DNA from: a bacterium
GTDB taxonomy: Bacteria > Bdellovibrionota_G > JALEGL01
Length of the DNA stretch: 49,303 nucleotides
Direction: 5' to 3'
NCBI GenBank assembly: GCA_022763185.1
Contig: JALEGL010000002.1
Location: forward strand, 1-49,303
The notes below the pieces were generated by a model, which worked only from the letters and a program-made list of their open reading frames with translations, was not told the origin of the DNA and did not search any database. Each line of letters begins with the position of its first letter. The first letter of the stretch is position 1. Shown here piece after piece: positions 41,343 through 49,303 of this stretch. The translations under genes were made by a program, and so were the position numbers.

Positions 41343-43472
41343 TTAATTAATACTGTTATTTCTTTTTAATCTTATGGTTTGTCCGGCATTGATTAGCAGT
41401 ACAAAAGCAATTAAAAACAGTAATCCAGTTGCATTTTCCTGTGTACTTGATTGACAAGCTTTAAAGTTGACAAAGTTTACCATTTCTCCAGCATTATTGA
41501 TTGCTTCTCCACCATCAACAATACTAAATTGTGTGCAAGCAATCATTACTTTGCTTTGCGAATCTTCTAACAATGCACAGGCTTCATAGTCACCATCAGC
41601 ATAAATATGTTGTTTATTGGGTGCGCAGCTTTCATTGCTGCTACCATCACCAAACTGCATATCACAGCTAGATAGAGCGCTGGCGTTACCGGAATCTAGG
41701 TTAAACGTTACTTTCCCATCAGCACCAAAACTTGCATGCAAAACAGCATTATCAAAGGCGTCACTGGGTTCACCGGGTTGCAATACTTTAACGGTTACTG
41801 TCCCTTCATTGGAGTCTTTATCATCATCATTCATGCTCCATTTGTAGGTATCGGTTCCAATAAAATTACTGGGAGCTTGATAGGTTTTGTAGACACCAGA
41901 TCCTGTTTGGCTGCCTTTAACAACATTTTCTTCAGTACGGTATGTATAGGGTCCAGGACCATAATTATCATCATTGTAATCCAGTGAATACGATACTTCA
42001 TCATTGTGCTTGACAACAACAACTTGATCATTGGCGACAGGCGCTGGATTATTGGCATTATTTGCAGGAACTCCGTTAACCGTTACTTCTACTTTTGCCC
42101 AAGCGTTACCAGGGCCTATTTCATTAAGTTTAACACTGATACCATTAGAGTTATTATACGTTTCACCCAACTCAATGGTCTTTTTAATTTGTGAATCAAA
42201 CGCCAAGGAGGTACCTTTTTCATGAAAACTGACTTGATTTAAGTATGAACTGGTTAAATTAGCATCCAAGCCAACGGCTGTCCTAAAAGAAAGATAAATG
42301 GTTTTACTTAATAAAAAACGTAAAGCTTGAGGGCCATCAGACATAGCTGGATCAACTCTTAAGGGATAAATGGTATAAAATCCGGATTGTACCGTACCAA
42401 TTCTATTTTGGTAGTTTCTAAAGCCTTGTAATTCATCAACATTGACAGCATTCATCGACATGGTTTTAAAACCAATGCTGCTGCCGTTACCCATGACCGA
42501 TGAATCATCGCCGTAGGTTTGACTATTATTTGCAGCGTGAGCAAGTCCCATGGTGTGACCAATTTCATGTGGAATTACAACACTATGATTACTGCTGGCA
42601 AAAAGCCTTACGATAATAGCTCGCATGGTCTGACTTGTAGAAGGTGAACCAAACTCTGCATAACCTCCTAAACCACCACAAGTACTGGACATATTAGGAG
42701 TTATTAAAACAATATTATCAAAAGTATTGATATCAACACCATAATCATTTAAAATTTCGCTTCTTGCTTGAGGAACAAAGGTGTCCAAACCTACTCCAGA
42801 ACTACACCACGAAGATCCTGAGTTTAATGTTATGCTAAAAATCTCTGGATTACCATCAGCATCTGGATCATTATCAAACTGTAAATATCCCCAGCTGCCT
42901 TCATAATACTGTTGATTGGTACGATTATGATGTGCTGTAACTCCTGATTCAGACAATTGACTCTGTTGACCATTTGAAAAATTAACTCTAACATACACAA
43001 TATTTCTCACATTGACTGTGGAAGCCACCATAAACTGATTCATCAAGCTTTGCTCATCAATATTTAAGTTGTTAATCATCAGAGCATTGTTTTCAACTTT
43101 ACCTTCAGCCTGAATATGCATGGTTGAATTTAATAATTCTTTATCAATATGATCAGCAAATATTACCTCTTTATGTTTTTGAGTATCTGGATCTAAAATT
43201 CTGAATTTTTTTTCATGCGTATGCTCAGCAAAATTATCTGAAATTAAAACCTGAATAGGACCTTCATAAGAAAAACTTGAACCTTGTTGTAAAAAGCGAT
43301 GTTGTTGAAACTGGGAAGCGTTGGATTTAGCGCTTTCAGTAACATTATCTTGATAAGAAGGATCAAGAATTTCATTAGCATTTTGTGATTTTAAGCTGCT
43401 ACAAGCATTAAAAAGTAGAAAACTTATTAAAAGTAATAATTGTTTGAATTTTTTATGTTTGGCTAAAATCAT
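41343..43472 (-). CDS. Metzincin metalloprotease lipoprotein (M11/gametolysin-like) with PKD-type domains and C-terminal anchor
   Basis: 709 residues. Lipobox LFNAC (Cys24), a propeptide-like region, then a metzincin domain: HEIGHTMGLAH gives zinc ligands His302, His306, His312 and catalytic Glu303, and SSVMG holds the Met-turn (Met327). The YGDDSSVMG form is like peptidase M11. Downstream are a cadherin/Ig-like tandem region (PAPVANDQVVVV, NFIGTDTYKWSMNDDDKDS) and a PKD-like domain (CDMQFGDGSS). The extreme C-terminus has Cys, then a hydrophobic span LLFLIAFVLLINAG and a basic tail RLKR, like MYXO-CTERM type sorting signals. It is predicted to be on the cell surface and proteolytically active. 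Confidence 0.88.
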   Translation of the reverse strand: MILAKHKKFKQLLLLISFLLFNACSSLKSQNANEILDPSYQDNVTESAKSNASQFQQHRFLQQGSSFSYEGPIQVLISDNFAEHTHEKKFRILDPDTQKHKEVIFADHIDKELLNSTMHIQAEGKVENNALMINNLNIDEQSLMNQFMVASTVNVRNIVYVRVNFSNGQQSQLSESGVTAHHNRTNQQYYEGSWGYLQFDNDPDADGNPEIFSITLNSGSSWCSSGVGLDTFVPQARSEILNDYGVDINTFDNIVLITPNMSSTCGGLGGYAEFGSPSTSQTMRAIIVRLFASSNHSVVIPHEIGHTMGLAHAANNSQTYGDDSSVMGNGSSIGFKTMSMNAVNVDELQGFRNYQNRIGTVQSGFYTIYPLRVDPAMSDGPQALRFLLSKTIYLSFRTAVGLDANLTSSYLNQVSFHEKGTSLAFDSQIKKTIELGETYNNSNGISVKLNEIGPGNAWAKVEVTVNGVPANNANNPAPVANDQVVVVKHNDEVSYSLDYNDDNYGPGPYTYRTEENVVKGSQTGSGVYKTYQAPSNFIGTDTYKWSMNDDDKDSNEGTVTVKVLQPGEPSDAFDNAVLHASFGADGKVTFNLDSGNASALSSCDMQFGDGSSNESCAPNKQHIYADGDYEACALLEDSQSKVMIACTQFSIVDGGEAINNAGEMVNFVNFKACQSSTQENATGLLFLIAFVLLINAGQTIRLKRNNSIN

Positions 43473-43510
43473 TAAACATAATTAAAGCAAAATCCAAACC
43501 ATTTATTTTT

Positions 43511-43559
43511 TAAATAAAAACAGCTAGTTATCTGGGTCCATCTGTGGAGATCAACAGCT
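43511..43559 (-). terminator. Probable terminator after glutamine synthetase
   Basis: On the minus strand, AGCTGTTGATCT (43559-43548) can pair with AGATAACTAGCT (43533-43522), with two mismatches and one G-T pair and a 14-base loop, followed by GTTTTTATTT. A 10-base direct repeat AACAGCTAGT covers both arms. It would end glnII transcripts 48-96 bases past the stop. The rest of this gap must also hold the promoter of the metzincin gene. Confidence 0.5.
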
Positions 43560-43606
43560 AGTCTGCAAATTTTGCGTAATAAAGCCAGCGTATTTAATGT
43601 ATACTT

Positions 43607-44653
43607 CTATAAGTCACAAATGGTCTTTAAAATTCTTGAAGCAATTTGATATGGATCAGCATTGGCTCCTGGACGTCTGTCTTCCAAGTATCCGCAACCA
43701 TCTTTAATCACTTTTACAGGAATACGAATGGATGCTCCTCTATCTGACTCACCTGATCTAAACTCATCGATATGACAGGTTTCATGTTCACCCGTTAACC
43801 TGCTGGACAAACCATGTCCATAAACGTCAATATGTTCAGAATGTTTTTTTGACAAACGTTCAATGACTTTGGCAATGGTTTCTTTACCTGTTTTAGCATC
43901 ACGCATAGCTTTGGTAGAAAAATTGGTGTGCTGGCCAGCACCGTTCCAATCACCTCTTACCGGTTTGTTGTCCAATGTGGCCGTAACGTCATAGTTTTCA
44001 CCCGTTCTGTACAATATCCAACGCGCAAACCAAGCATGGTCACATACAGTTAGCGGGTCAGCCGACTCACCCTCTACCCCACGGTAACCAATTTGGAACT
44101 CCCATTGGCCGGGCATTACTTCAGCATTGATACCATACAACATCACTCCGGCTTCTAAACAAGCCGCAGCATGATCTTCAACCAAACTTCTGCCAAATAC
44201 TTCATTGGCACCCACACCACAATAAAACGGTCCTTGTGGAGCGGGATAACCTCTTTCAGGCCAGCCCAAAGGGGTACTGCCTTTAAATAAAGTGTACTCT
44301 TGTTCAAATCCAATCCAAGGTTCTTCATCTTGAGCGCCAGCCAACAAAACTTCTCTCAATGCAGCTCTTGTGTTGCTTGCATGTGGGCTACCGTCAACAT
44401 TAAAAACCTCACACATCACCAAAAAACTGCCTTCTCCTCTAAATGGATCATGAACAAAGTTTACAGGTTTTAAAACAAGGTCAGAGTTGTTACCTTTTGC
44501 TTGATAAGTACTGGAACCATCAAACCCCCATTCAGGAAAAACTTCGATGCTGAACTCTTCATCAACCGGGATATCAATAACACGCGTTTTTGAACGTAGC
44601 TTTTGTGTTGGTTTTGCTCCATCCATCCAAATATACTCTGCCATTGCCAACAT
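43607..44653 (-). CDS. glnII: Glutamine synthetase, eukaryotic-type (GSII)
   Basis: 348 residues, the short GSII form, not the bacterial GSI (about 470). WGFDGSSTYQA, DPFRGEGSFLVMCEV, WIGFEQEYTL, NAEVMPGQWEFQIG, GDWNGAGQHTNFS and the closing GEHETCHIDEFRSGESDRG are the GSII signature blocks; metal-ligand Glu residues are present in EQE and AEVMPGQWE. It makes glutamine from glutamate, ammonia and ATP. GSII is not adenylylated like GSI, so control is probably transcriptional. AAGGAGG lies 7 bases before ATG 44653, the strongest ribosome site in the window, and a perfect palindrome sits just upstream. Confidence 0.95.
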   Translation of the reverse strand: MLAMAEYIWMDGAKPTQKLRSKTRVIDIPVDEEFSIEVFPEWGFDGSSTYQAKGNNSDLVLKPVNFVHDPFRGEGSFLVMCEVFNVDGSPHASNTRAALREVLLAGAQDEEPWIGFEQEYTLFKGSTPLGWPERGYPAPQGPFYCGVGANEVFGRSLVEDHAAACLEAGVMLYGINAEVMPGQWEFQIGYRGVEGESADPLTVCDHAWFARWILYRTGENYDVTATLDNKPVRGDWNGAGQHTNFSTKAMRDAKTGKETIAKVIERLSKKHSEHIDVYGHGLSSRLTGEHETCHIDEFRSGESDRGASIRIPVKVIKDGCGYLEDRRPGANADPYQIASRILKTICDL

Positions 44654-44683
44654 AAAAACGCCTCCTTGATTGAAATAATACCC

Positions 44684-44698
44684 TATAGATTATCTATA
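44684..44698. promoter_or_regulatory. Perfect palindrome upstream of glnII, possible operator
   Basis: TATAGAT-T-ATCTATA, seven-base arms with a one-base centre, 31-45 bases before the glnII start in the 67-base gap after nadB. The size and position suit a dimeric regulator, but the AT content makes chance symmetry possible. Confidence 0.4.
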
Positions 44699-44720
44699 TA
44701 CAGACTTGATGAAATTGTCT

Positions 44721-46307
44721 TTATTTTTTTGTCTCGACTTTGACTTTTAAATAATGGCTGCCTTGGCTATGTTTATTTCTTTGTGCGGCTGTGACAATGA
44801 GCTGGGCTACGGTGACGGCATTTCTTAAACCTAAAAGATTTTGTGACAACTTACCGTTAGCATAAAACTTAGAAACATCTTCACTTAATGTTCTGATAAT
44901 CCCTTGCGCTCTATCCAAACGTTGCGGGGTTCGAACCAAGCCTACATAATTCCACATGGTGTGCTGGATACTGATCCAATCTTGAACAAGCAATTCGTCT
45001 TCAATATCCACTTCACCGTTTTTCCAATGTGAAATATCCACAAAATGAGGAGAAGGTGATTGTTTCAAAGATTTAGCAATGGCTTGTCCACCACGATAAC
45101 CAAAAACAATATTTTCCAGCAAAGAGGTGCTTGCCAATCGATTTGCGCCATGCAGACCAGTGCAAGCTGTTTCTCCAACGGCCCATAATTGCTCAATACT
45201 GGTTTGAGCATATTCATTGGTATAAACACCGCCACAAGAATAGTGGGCTGCAGGCACGACAGGAATAGGATCCTTACTGATATCAACGCCCTGCTTTAAG
45301 CATTGTTTATAAATATAAGGAAAACGCTGTTTCAGCCAGGCTTCTTTTTTGTGGCTGATATCAAGATATACATTGCTAACATTTTGCTTTAGCATTTCAT
45401 TATGAATGCTTCTTGCTACAATATCTCTTGGCGCAAGATCAGATAAAGGATGATAAGCATTCATAAAAGCATGACCAGAGTGATCAATCAACACACCCCC
45501 TTCGCCTCTAAGGGTTTCACTGATTAAAAACTTTTTACTGCCTTTTTTGTAAAAGGCTGTGGGGTGAAATTGAATAAACTCTAAATTCATTATCCTTGCA
45601 CCCAAACGGTATGCCATGGCAATGCCATCACCCCGAGAAAGTTTGGGATTGGTTGTGTTTAGAAATAACCTCCCAAGGCCTCCTGTAGCCAGAACTGTGT
45701 GATGAGCAAGAATAGTTTTCACACATTGTTTTTGTTCATCAAAAACATAGGCGCCCACACACTTTTGTGGCGCATAACGATCCAGCTGATTGGTAGAATG
45801 ATGCGAAGGCGTCAGTAAATCAATGGCTGTATGCGAACTTAAAAAGGCTATGTTTTTCTGCTCTTTAAGATAATGAAGAAAATGATTTTGGATGCTTAAT
45901 CCCGTTTGATCTGCACAATACAATACTCTTGGATAAGAATGGGCTGCTTCTTCTGTTAATTTATAGCCTTCTTCATTTTTTTCAAAAGGTACCTTTAGCA
46001 CATCCAATAAAATATCTTTGATTAATGTAGGACCTTCTTTGGCAACAATCTCTGCCGCTTTAGGATTAGAAAGACCTGCACCGGCATTTAAAATATCATT
46101 GACCAAATCATTGGCTTGCTCATCTGGATTTTTATAGACAATACCCCCTTGCGCCCAAGCACTGGCACTGTACTCTAAGTCTTTGGCACTGCTAAGAATG
46201 GTAATTTGAACTTTAGGATTTTCTTTCAACAAAGCAAAAGCCGTTGTGCATGCGGATAACCCACTGCCCACAATAAGGACATCTGTTTTATGGATAAAGT
46301 CACTCAT
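44721..46307 (-). CDS. nadB: L-aspartate oxidase
   Basis: 528 residues, FAD flavoprotein that oxidises aspartate to iminoaspartate for quinolinate synthesis. FAD binding: VLIVGSGLSACTTAFALL and ATGGLGRLF. SAWAQGGIVY, EFIQFHPTAF, ETLRGEGGVLID and APRDIVARSI are shared with the succinate dehydrogenase/fumarate reductase family; the aspartate-oxidase block AHYSCGGVYTNEYAQTSI and GLHGANRLASTSLLE identifies NadB. It starts eight bases after nadC, so they are one operon. Quinolinate synthase (nadA) is not in the window. Confidence 0.95.
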   Translation of the reverse strand: MSDFIHKTDVLIVGSGLSACTTAFALLKENPKVQITILSSAKDLEYSASAWAQGGIVYKNPDEQANDLVNDILNAGAGLSNPKAAEIVAKEGPTLIKDILLDVLKVPFEKNEEGYKLTEEAAHSYPRVLYCADQTGLSIQNHFLHYLKEQKNIAFLSSHTAIDLLTPSHHSTNQLDRYAPQKCVGAYVFDEQKQCVKTILAHHTVLATGGLGRLFLNTTNPKLSRGDGIAMAYRLGARIMNLEFIQFHPTAFYKKGSKKFLISETLRGEGGVLIDHSGHAFMNAYHPLSDLAPRDIVARSIHNEMLKQNVSNVYLDISHKKEAWLKQRFPYIYKQCLKQGVDISKDPIPVVPAAHYSCGGVYTNEYAQTSIEQLWAVGETACTGLHGANRLASTSLLENIVFGYRGGQAIAKSLKQSPSPHFVDISHWKNGEVDIEDELLVQDWISIQHTMWNYVGLVRTPQRLDRAQGIIRTLSEDVSKFYANGKLSQNLLGLRNAVTVAQLIVTAAQRNKHSQGSHYLKVKVETKK

Positions 46308-46315
46308 AACAGCCT

Positions 46316-47149
46316 TTAAGTGTATTGCATTTCCATACTGATGTCAGCAGCTTTGACCGTATGGGTCAATGCTCCCACGGATATGTAGTCAACGCCCAAT
46401 CGACACAAACTTGGAATTCTTTCCAATGTAATGCCACCGGACACTTCAACTTTAATCTTGCCATTCAAGATCGATAAAGATTCTTTAATCAATTCATTAC
46501 TCATATTATCCAACATGACACGTGAAATTTTGTTGGCTAAAGGCAATATGGATTTTACATGTTCCAGCTGAGTAACTTCCAGCACCAGTGTTTTATCTGG
46601 GTATTTTTCATGAGCCTTGCCCACAGCTTGCTTAAAATCATAGTTAAGAACTTCCAAATGGTTGTCTTTGATCATGATTTCATCCGATAAACTAAGTCTG
46701 TGATTGCAAGCTCCCCCTTGTAAAACAGCATATTTTTCAAGATTCCGCATTAATGGCGTGGTTTTGCGGGTATCTAAGATTTTTGTTTGCGTACCCTGGC
46801 AAGCATCAACATATTCTTTGGTTTGGGTAGCAATTGCGCACATGCGCTGCAGAATATTTAAAGCCAGCCGCTCAGCTTTTAACAAGCTCTGTGCTTTACC
46901 TGTAACTTCTAAGATATACGCACCTTTTTTGTACAATTGGCCATCACTCGCAAGCTTGCAGCATTCAACAGCACTGTCTACGGCATGAAAGACCTGTTGC
47001 GCATGCTTTATGCCCGCCAAAACTAAATCTTGTTTACATAATAGTCTTGCTTTTGCAAATTGCTCTTTAGGGATAATAGACTCAGAAGTAACATCCCCTT
47101 CAGGGCAATCTTCTTCTAAAGCATAATGGATAAATTCGCTAAAATTCAA
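46316..47149 (-). CDS. nadC: Quinolinate phosphoribosyltransferase
   Basis: 277 residues. It converts quinolinate and PRPP to nicotinate mononucleotide. ALEEDCPEGDVTSESI opens the alpha/beta N-domain; ILDTRKTTPLMRNLEKYAV, GGACNHRLSLSDEIMIKDNH and VEVSGGITLERI are the active-site blocks with the conserved Arg, His and Lys. The start is TTG 47149: no in-frame ATG precedes it before the stop at 47168-47170, and the protein would lose its N-terminal helix if started later. First gene of nadC-nadB. The 170-base gap upstream (47150-47319) shows no clear feature other than AT-rich sequence and a GGGGGA ribosome site at its far end. Confidence 0.94.
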   Translation of the reverse strand: MNFSEFIHYALEEDCPEGDVTSESIIPKEQFAKARLLCKQDLVLAGIKHAQQVFHAVDSAVECCKLASDGQLYKKGAYILEVTGKAQSLLKAERLALNILQRMCAIATQTKEYVDACQGTQTKILDTRKTTPLMRNLEKYAVLQGGACNHRLSLSDEIMIKDNHLEVLNYDFKQAVGKAHEKYPDKTLVLEVTQLEHVKSILPLANKISRVMLDNMSNELIKESLSILNGKIKVEVSGGITLERIPSLCRLGVDYISVGALTHTVKAADISMEMQYT

Positions 47150-47319
47150 AACACGTACTGAGTTATGCTAGTTTAGATCTTAGGTCAACTATCCGACCCA
47201 CTTGTTTTAAAGTTTCATTCATGTTAGGTTCATCTCAATAGAGTATCCGTATTTAAAAAAGCAATAGCTTTTTAAATAACAAAATTATACAAATTAATTG
47301 GTACCTATGGGGGAAAAAA

Positions 47320-48396
47320 ATGAATAAGATAACTTTAACGGCACTGCTAGTTTTAATAACTGCAGTCAACTCTGTATTTTCACAAACAATATATATCTAT
47401 CCAGAAAAACATGATTCGCAAGCATGTATTTTACAAAGGGAATCTTTATTTGAGCAATCCATGGAGTCAAAAAAAGACTTTACTGTCATCGAAGGTGCTT
47501 TTTTTGATTCCAATTATGGCATGGACTTACTCAGTAGAGAATATGAATCCATTAAAAATACATTCCATTTATCGTTTTTACGGACTTTGCAAAAAAACAC
47601 ACCTTTAGAAGACTTTGCAGCAAAAGATATTTTAAATGATCTTCAAAAATCAAAACTCTTTGGTCTTGAAGATAAGTTGGTTCAGATGCTATCAAGCAGT
47701 ATTCATGGTGCTTCTGATGCTCAAATTATTACTATGGATATCAGAAATTATGGTTTCAAAAACATTCAAAATGATCCAAACTTAAGTCATTTTCTTAAAA
47801 ATTATTTTGCAAACTTTTTAGGTCTTTATATCAATTTAAAAAGCCTAAAAAGCGCTTCTCCTGAATTCAATGCTCTTTATTCAACCTACCATTTGAATCA
47901 ATTTTCTGATCATGTTGATGATATTTACAATGATATTTACCAAAACGGACAAGTTGGTAATTTAAATCAAAGCTATTCATGGATTATGCAACTTAAACCA
48001 TTTTATGAAAGATTGTTTTTTGCATTGTATGATTATATCCAACTTGTTCATGAAAATGAGATGAACTCTGTCATCAGCAAATTAAACATGCTATTAGGAC
48101 ATACAAACATAAAAAAAATCGATGCATGGGCCAAGGCTATGCAAAGCAATGATCAAATTCAAATCACATTAGGAAACTCGTATTCTGATTATTTCTGGTT
48201 ATCTTTTGAAAACACTATCAATGTTGATTTACGAAATCACAGTTTTGTACAAAATATTGAATCTATATGGGAGTGCCTTGACAATGACCAAAACTTGCAT
48301 GTTATTTTAGGTGCAAACCATGTTAGAGGTTTAAGAACTTTGCTTAACAACAGTAAGCTTTCAGATTATGTTGTTCAAAAGCCAAAATGCTTTTAA
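47320..48396 (+). CDS. Secreted protein, possible TraB/TIKI/ChaN-like family member
   Basis: 358 residues; the signal peptide ends near VFS-QTI (about residue 21). The first strand leads to PEKHDSQ where that superfamily has G-E-x-H, the next strand FTVIEGAFFD has the usual acidic end, and near the C-terminus LHVILGANHVRGLRTLL matches the closing G-x-x-H-x-x-G-L helix entry. The middle 200 residues are helical and not recognised. Proteins of this superfamily include heme-binding ChaN and TIKI metalloproteases; I do not claim an activity. GGGGGAAAAAA precedes ATG 47320 directly. Confidence 0.6.
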   Translation: MNKITLTALLVLITAVNSVFSQTIYIYPEKHDSQACILQRESLFEQSMESKKDFTVIEGAFFDSNYGMDLLSREYESIKNTFHLSFLRTLQKNTPLEDFAAKDILNDLQKSKLFGLEDKLVQMLSSSIHGASDAQIITMDIRNYGFKNIQNDPNLSHFLKNYFANFLGLYINLKSLKSASPEFNALYSTYHLNQFSDHVDDIYNDIYQNGQVGNLNQSYSWIMQLKPFYERLFFALYDYIQLVHENEMNSVISKLNMLLGHTNIKKIDAWAKAMQSNDQIQITLGNSYSDYFWLSFENTINVDLRNHSFVQNIESIWECLDNDQNLHVILGANHVRGLRTLLNNSKLSDYVVQKPKCF

Positions 48397-48411
48397 TATA
48401 ATATAAAAAAG

Positions 48412-48455
48412 CAATCGAACCAGTGTTAAACCGAAGCGACACACTGGTTTGATTG
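48412..48455. terminator. Bidirectional intrinsic terminator
   Basis: A 15-base stem (48412-48426 with 48441-48455, one G-T pair) and a 14-base loop between convergent genes. On the minus strand it is followed by CTTTTTTATA, so it ends the FHA transcript well; on the plus strand TTTGTT follows, adequate for the secreted-protein gene. Confidence 0.88.
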
Positions 48456-48459
48456 TTTG

Positions 48460-49020
48460 TTAAATACTAATTCTTTTACGAATACGTTTGCTACCAAACA
48501 CCATTTCTACTTCTACGTAATTGGGCATACCGTTGACTTCTTCTTCAAAACTTACTTCTTTTTCAATCATACGCGAACCCATCTCAAAAAACATTTGCAC
48601 TTTTGGGTTGTAACTGCCCGTTACAGCGCCTAAGTTAGCTTCATTGATATTCATGGTTGTGTTGAGGTTCATGGTATTTTCCTCATCATCTTCTTCTATG
48701 CGAACAGCTCTTTTAGCCTGTGTATTTTCTATCAACCTTAATATGTATCGTCCCAACTCAATTCTATCACCCAAAGCGATAGGCGCTTTACTAACTTTTT
48801 GACCGTTAAGATAAGTTCCATTTTCACTGGCTTGATCTTCTATTCTATAGCCTCTAAGTTCATCATAGATAATGCACATATGTGACCTCGACACCTCAGG
48901 ATCATCTAAAACTATATGATTCTCTGCCAAACGTCCAACATAGGTGATGTTAGGTTCTAACAAAATATTTTCAATGACTTTACCTTCAAGCTGGATTTCT
49001 ATGGCTAGTGATTGCGACAT
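48460..49020 (-). CDS. FHA-domain protein
   Basis: 186 residues. The forkhead-associated domain (about residues 5-97) has all phosphothreonine-binding landmarks: VGR (Gly29, Arg30), DPEVSRSHM (Ser44, Arg45, His47), ENGTYLNG (Asn67, Gly68) and a closing GDRIELGRYILRL strand. A Thr/Asn-rich linker (MNLNTTMNINEANLG) follows, which might itself be phosphorylated, then a basic C-terminal segment GSKRIRKRISI. It implies Ser/Thr kinase signalling. It starts 21 bases after the acyl-CoA dehydrogenase stop, probably in the same transcript, with a GATACT six bases before the ATG. Confidence 0.9.
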   Translation of the reverse strand: MSQSLAIEIQLEGKVIENILLEPNITYVGRLAENHIVLDDPEVSRSHMCIIYDELRGYRIEDQASENGTYLNGQKVSKAPIALGDRIELGRYILRLIENTQAKRAVRIEEDDEENTMNLNTTMNINEANLGAVTGSYNPKVQMFFEMGSRMIEKEVSFEEEVNGMPNYVEVEMVFGSKRIRKRISI

Positions 49021-49041
49021 AATTTTAGTATCAGCTAAACT

Positions 49042-49303
49042 TTAAACAATTTCAAGATTTTGGCTTACATTTGCTAAATCTTTTATGGTTTCATCCATAT
49101 TGATGTCCATATGCTTAAAGTTAATTTTTATTCTTTGATGTGCTTGCTCACAAAAGATCTGTGTCATTTGCAAAGTTTGTTTAATATCTTTCCCCTCTTG
49201 TTTGATTTGCTTTGAGCAGCGTGAAACACAGGCCACCATCAGGTATAAGTCTATTGTGATATCGGCCAAACGCTTTTGCACCAATTGCATTTCAATGATT
49301 TTG
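49042..49303 (-). CDS. Acyl-CoA dehydrogenase family protein, C-terminal end only
   Basis: The frame is open to the right edge (it reads KIIEMQLVQKRLADITIDLY upstream of the first internal ATG), so the gene is truncated by the window. The 86 visible residues are helical; LADITIDLYLMVACVSRCSK is like the last helices of large acyl-CoA dehydrogenases (VLCAD-type C-terminal extensions), followed by FCEQAHQRIKINFKHMD and DETIKDLANV. The identification rests on this tail only. Methylmalonyl-CoA epimerase elsewhere in the window fits a fatty-acid or amino-acid degrading lifestyle. Confidence 0.65.
   Translation of the reverse strand, partial: KIIEMQLVQKRLADITIDLYLMVACVSRCSKQIKQEGKDIKQTLQMTQIFCEQAHQRIKINFKHMDINMDETIKDLANVSQNLEIV

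Overview
The window is a dense stretch of low-GC bacterial chromosome with about 45 protein genes on both strands. No gap between genes exceeds about 250 bases. I saw no rRNA, tRNA, CRISPR array, insertion sequence or phage gene. The gene set points to a Gram-negative, aerobic, deltaproteobacterial-type organism, with Bdellovibrionota/Oligoflexia relatives as my best guess. It has many lipoproteins with clear lipoboxes, an OmpA protein with calcium-type repeats, IHF-alpha, class Ia ribonucleotide reductase, MiaE, DUF4388/TPR/cNMP/FHA signalling proteins and a lysine-rich H1-like protein. The taxonomic assignment is inference from gene content only.

Layout. 1-2.8 kb: a cut-off TPR plus cyclic-nucleotide-binding protein and a DUF4388 protein (minus strand). 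2.9-8.6 kb: a coupled plus-strand cluster of a giant lipoprotein resembling a protease with its zinc site lost, methylmalonyl-CoA epimerase and a membrane TPR protein. 8.6-11.4 kb: divergent speB/speA (arginine to putrescine). 11.4-15.9 kb: a minus-strand operon of OmpA, a DcrB/PsbP-like lipoprotein, an active M16 protease and its inactive partner. 15.9-17.1 kb: dGTPase. 17.3-20.8 kb: CAP lipoprotein, aldehyde dehydrogenase and lysine 6-aminotransferase, a two-step lysine to 2-aminoadipate route. 20.9-24.9 kb: ligA, a membrane thioredoxin, ihfA and, convergent to it, a protein built almost wholly of xKKK units. 25-29.3 kb: DUF4388/TPR, CCA-adding enzyme, a small unknown, trmB and a GNAT acetyltransferase. 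29.2-33.8 kb: a small secreted protein, a glycosyltransferase, miaE, a second TrmB-like methyltransferase, a DMT exporter and an exonuclease. 33.8-37.2 kb: nrdA-nrdB. 37.2-43.5 kb: an accessory run of secreted or lipid-anchored proteins (papain-like candidate, unknown, outer-membrane barrel, FG-GAP lipoprotein, metzincin protease). 43.6-47.1 kb: nadC-nadB and a eukaryotic-type glutamine synthetase. 47.3-49.3 kb: a secreted TraB/TIKI-like candidate, an FHA protein and the C-terminal end of an acyl-CoA dehydrogenase.

Several genes have no Shine-Dalgarno sequence. Instead a -35/-10 promoter ends 6-8 bases before the ATG, which suggests leaderless transcripts (2889, 20790, 28716 and probably 29638). 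Several starts were moved to a better-supported downstream ATG; the reasons are given in each entry. The parts that most deserve follow-up are the pseudo-protease lipoprotein, the xKKK chromatin protein next to an acidic-tailed IHF, the secreted-protein run at 37.6-43.5 kb and the second TrmB-like enzyme.
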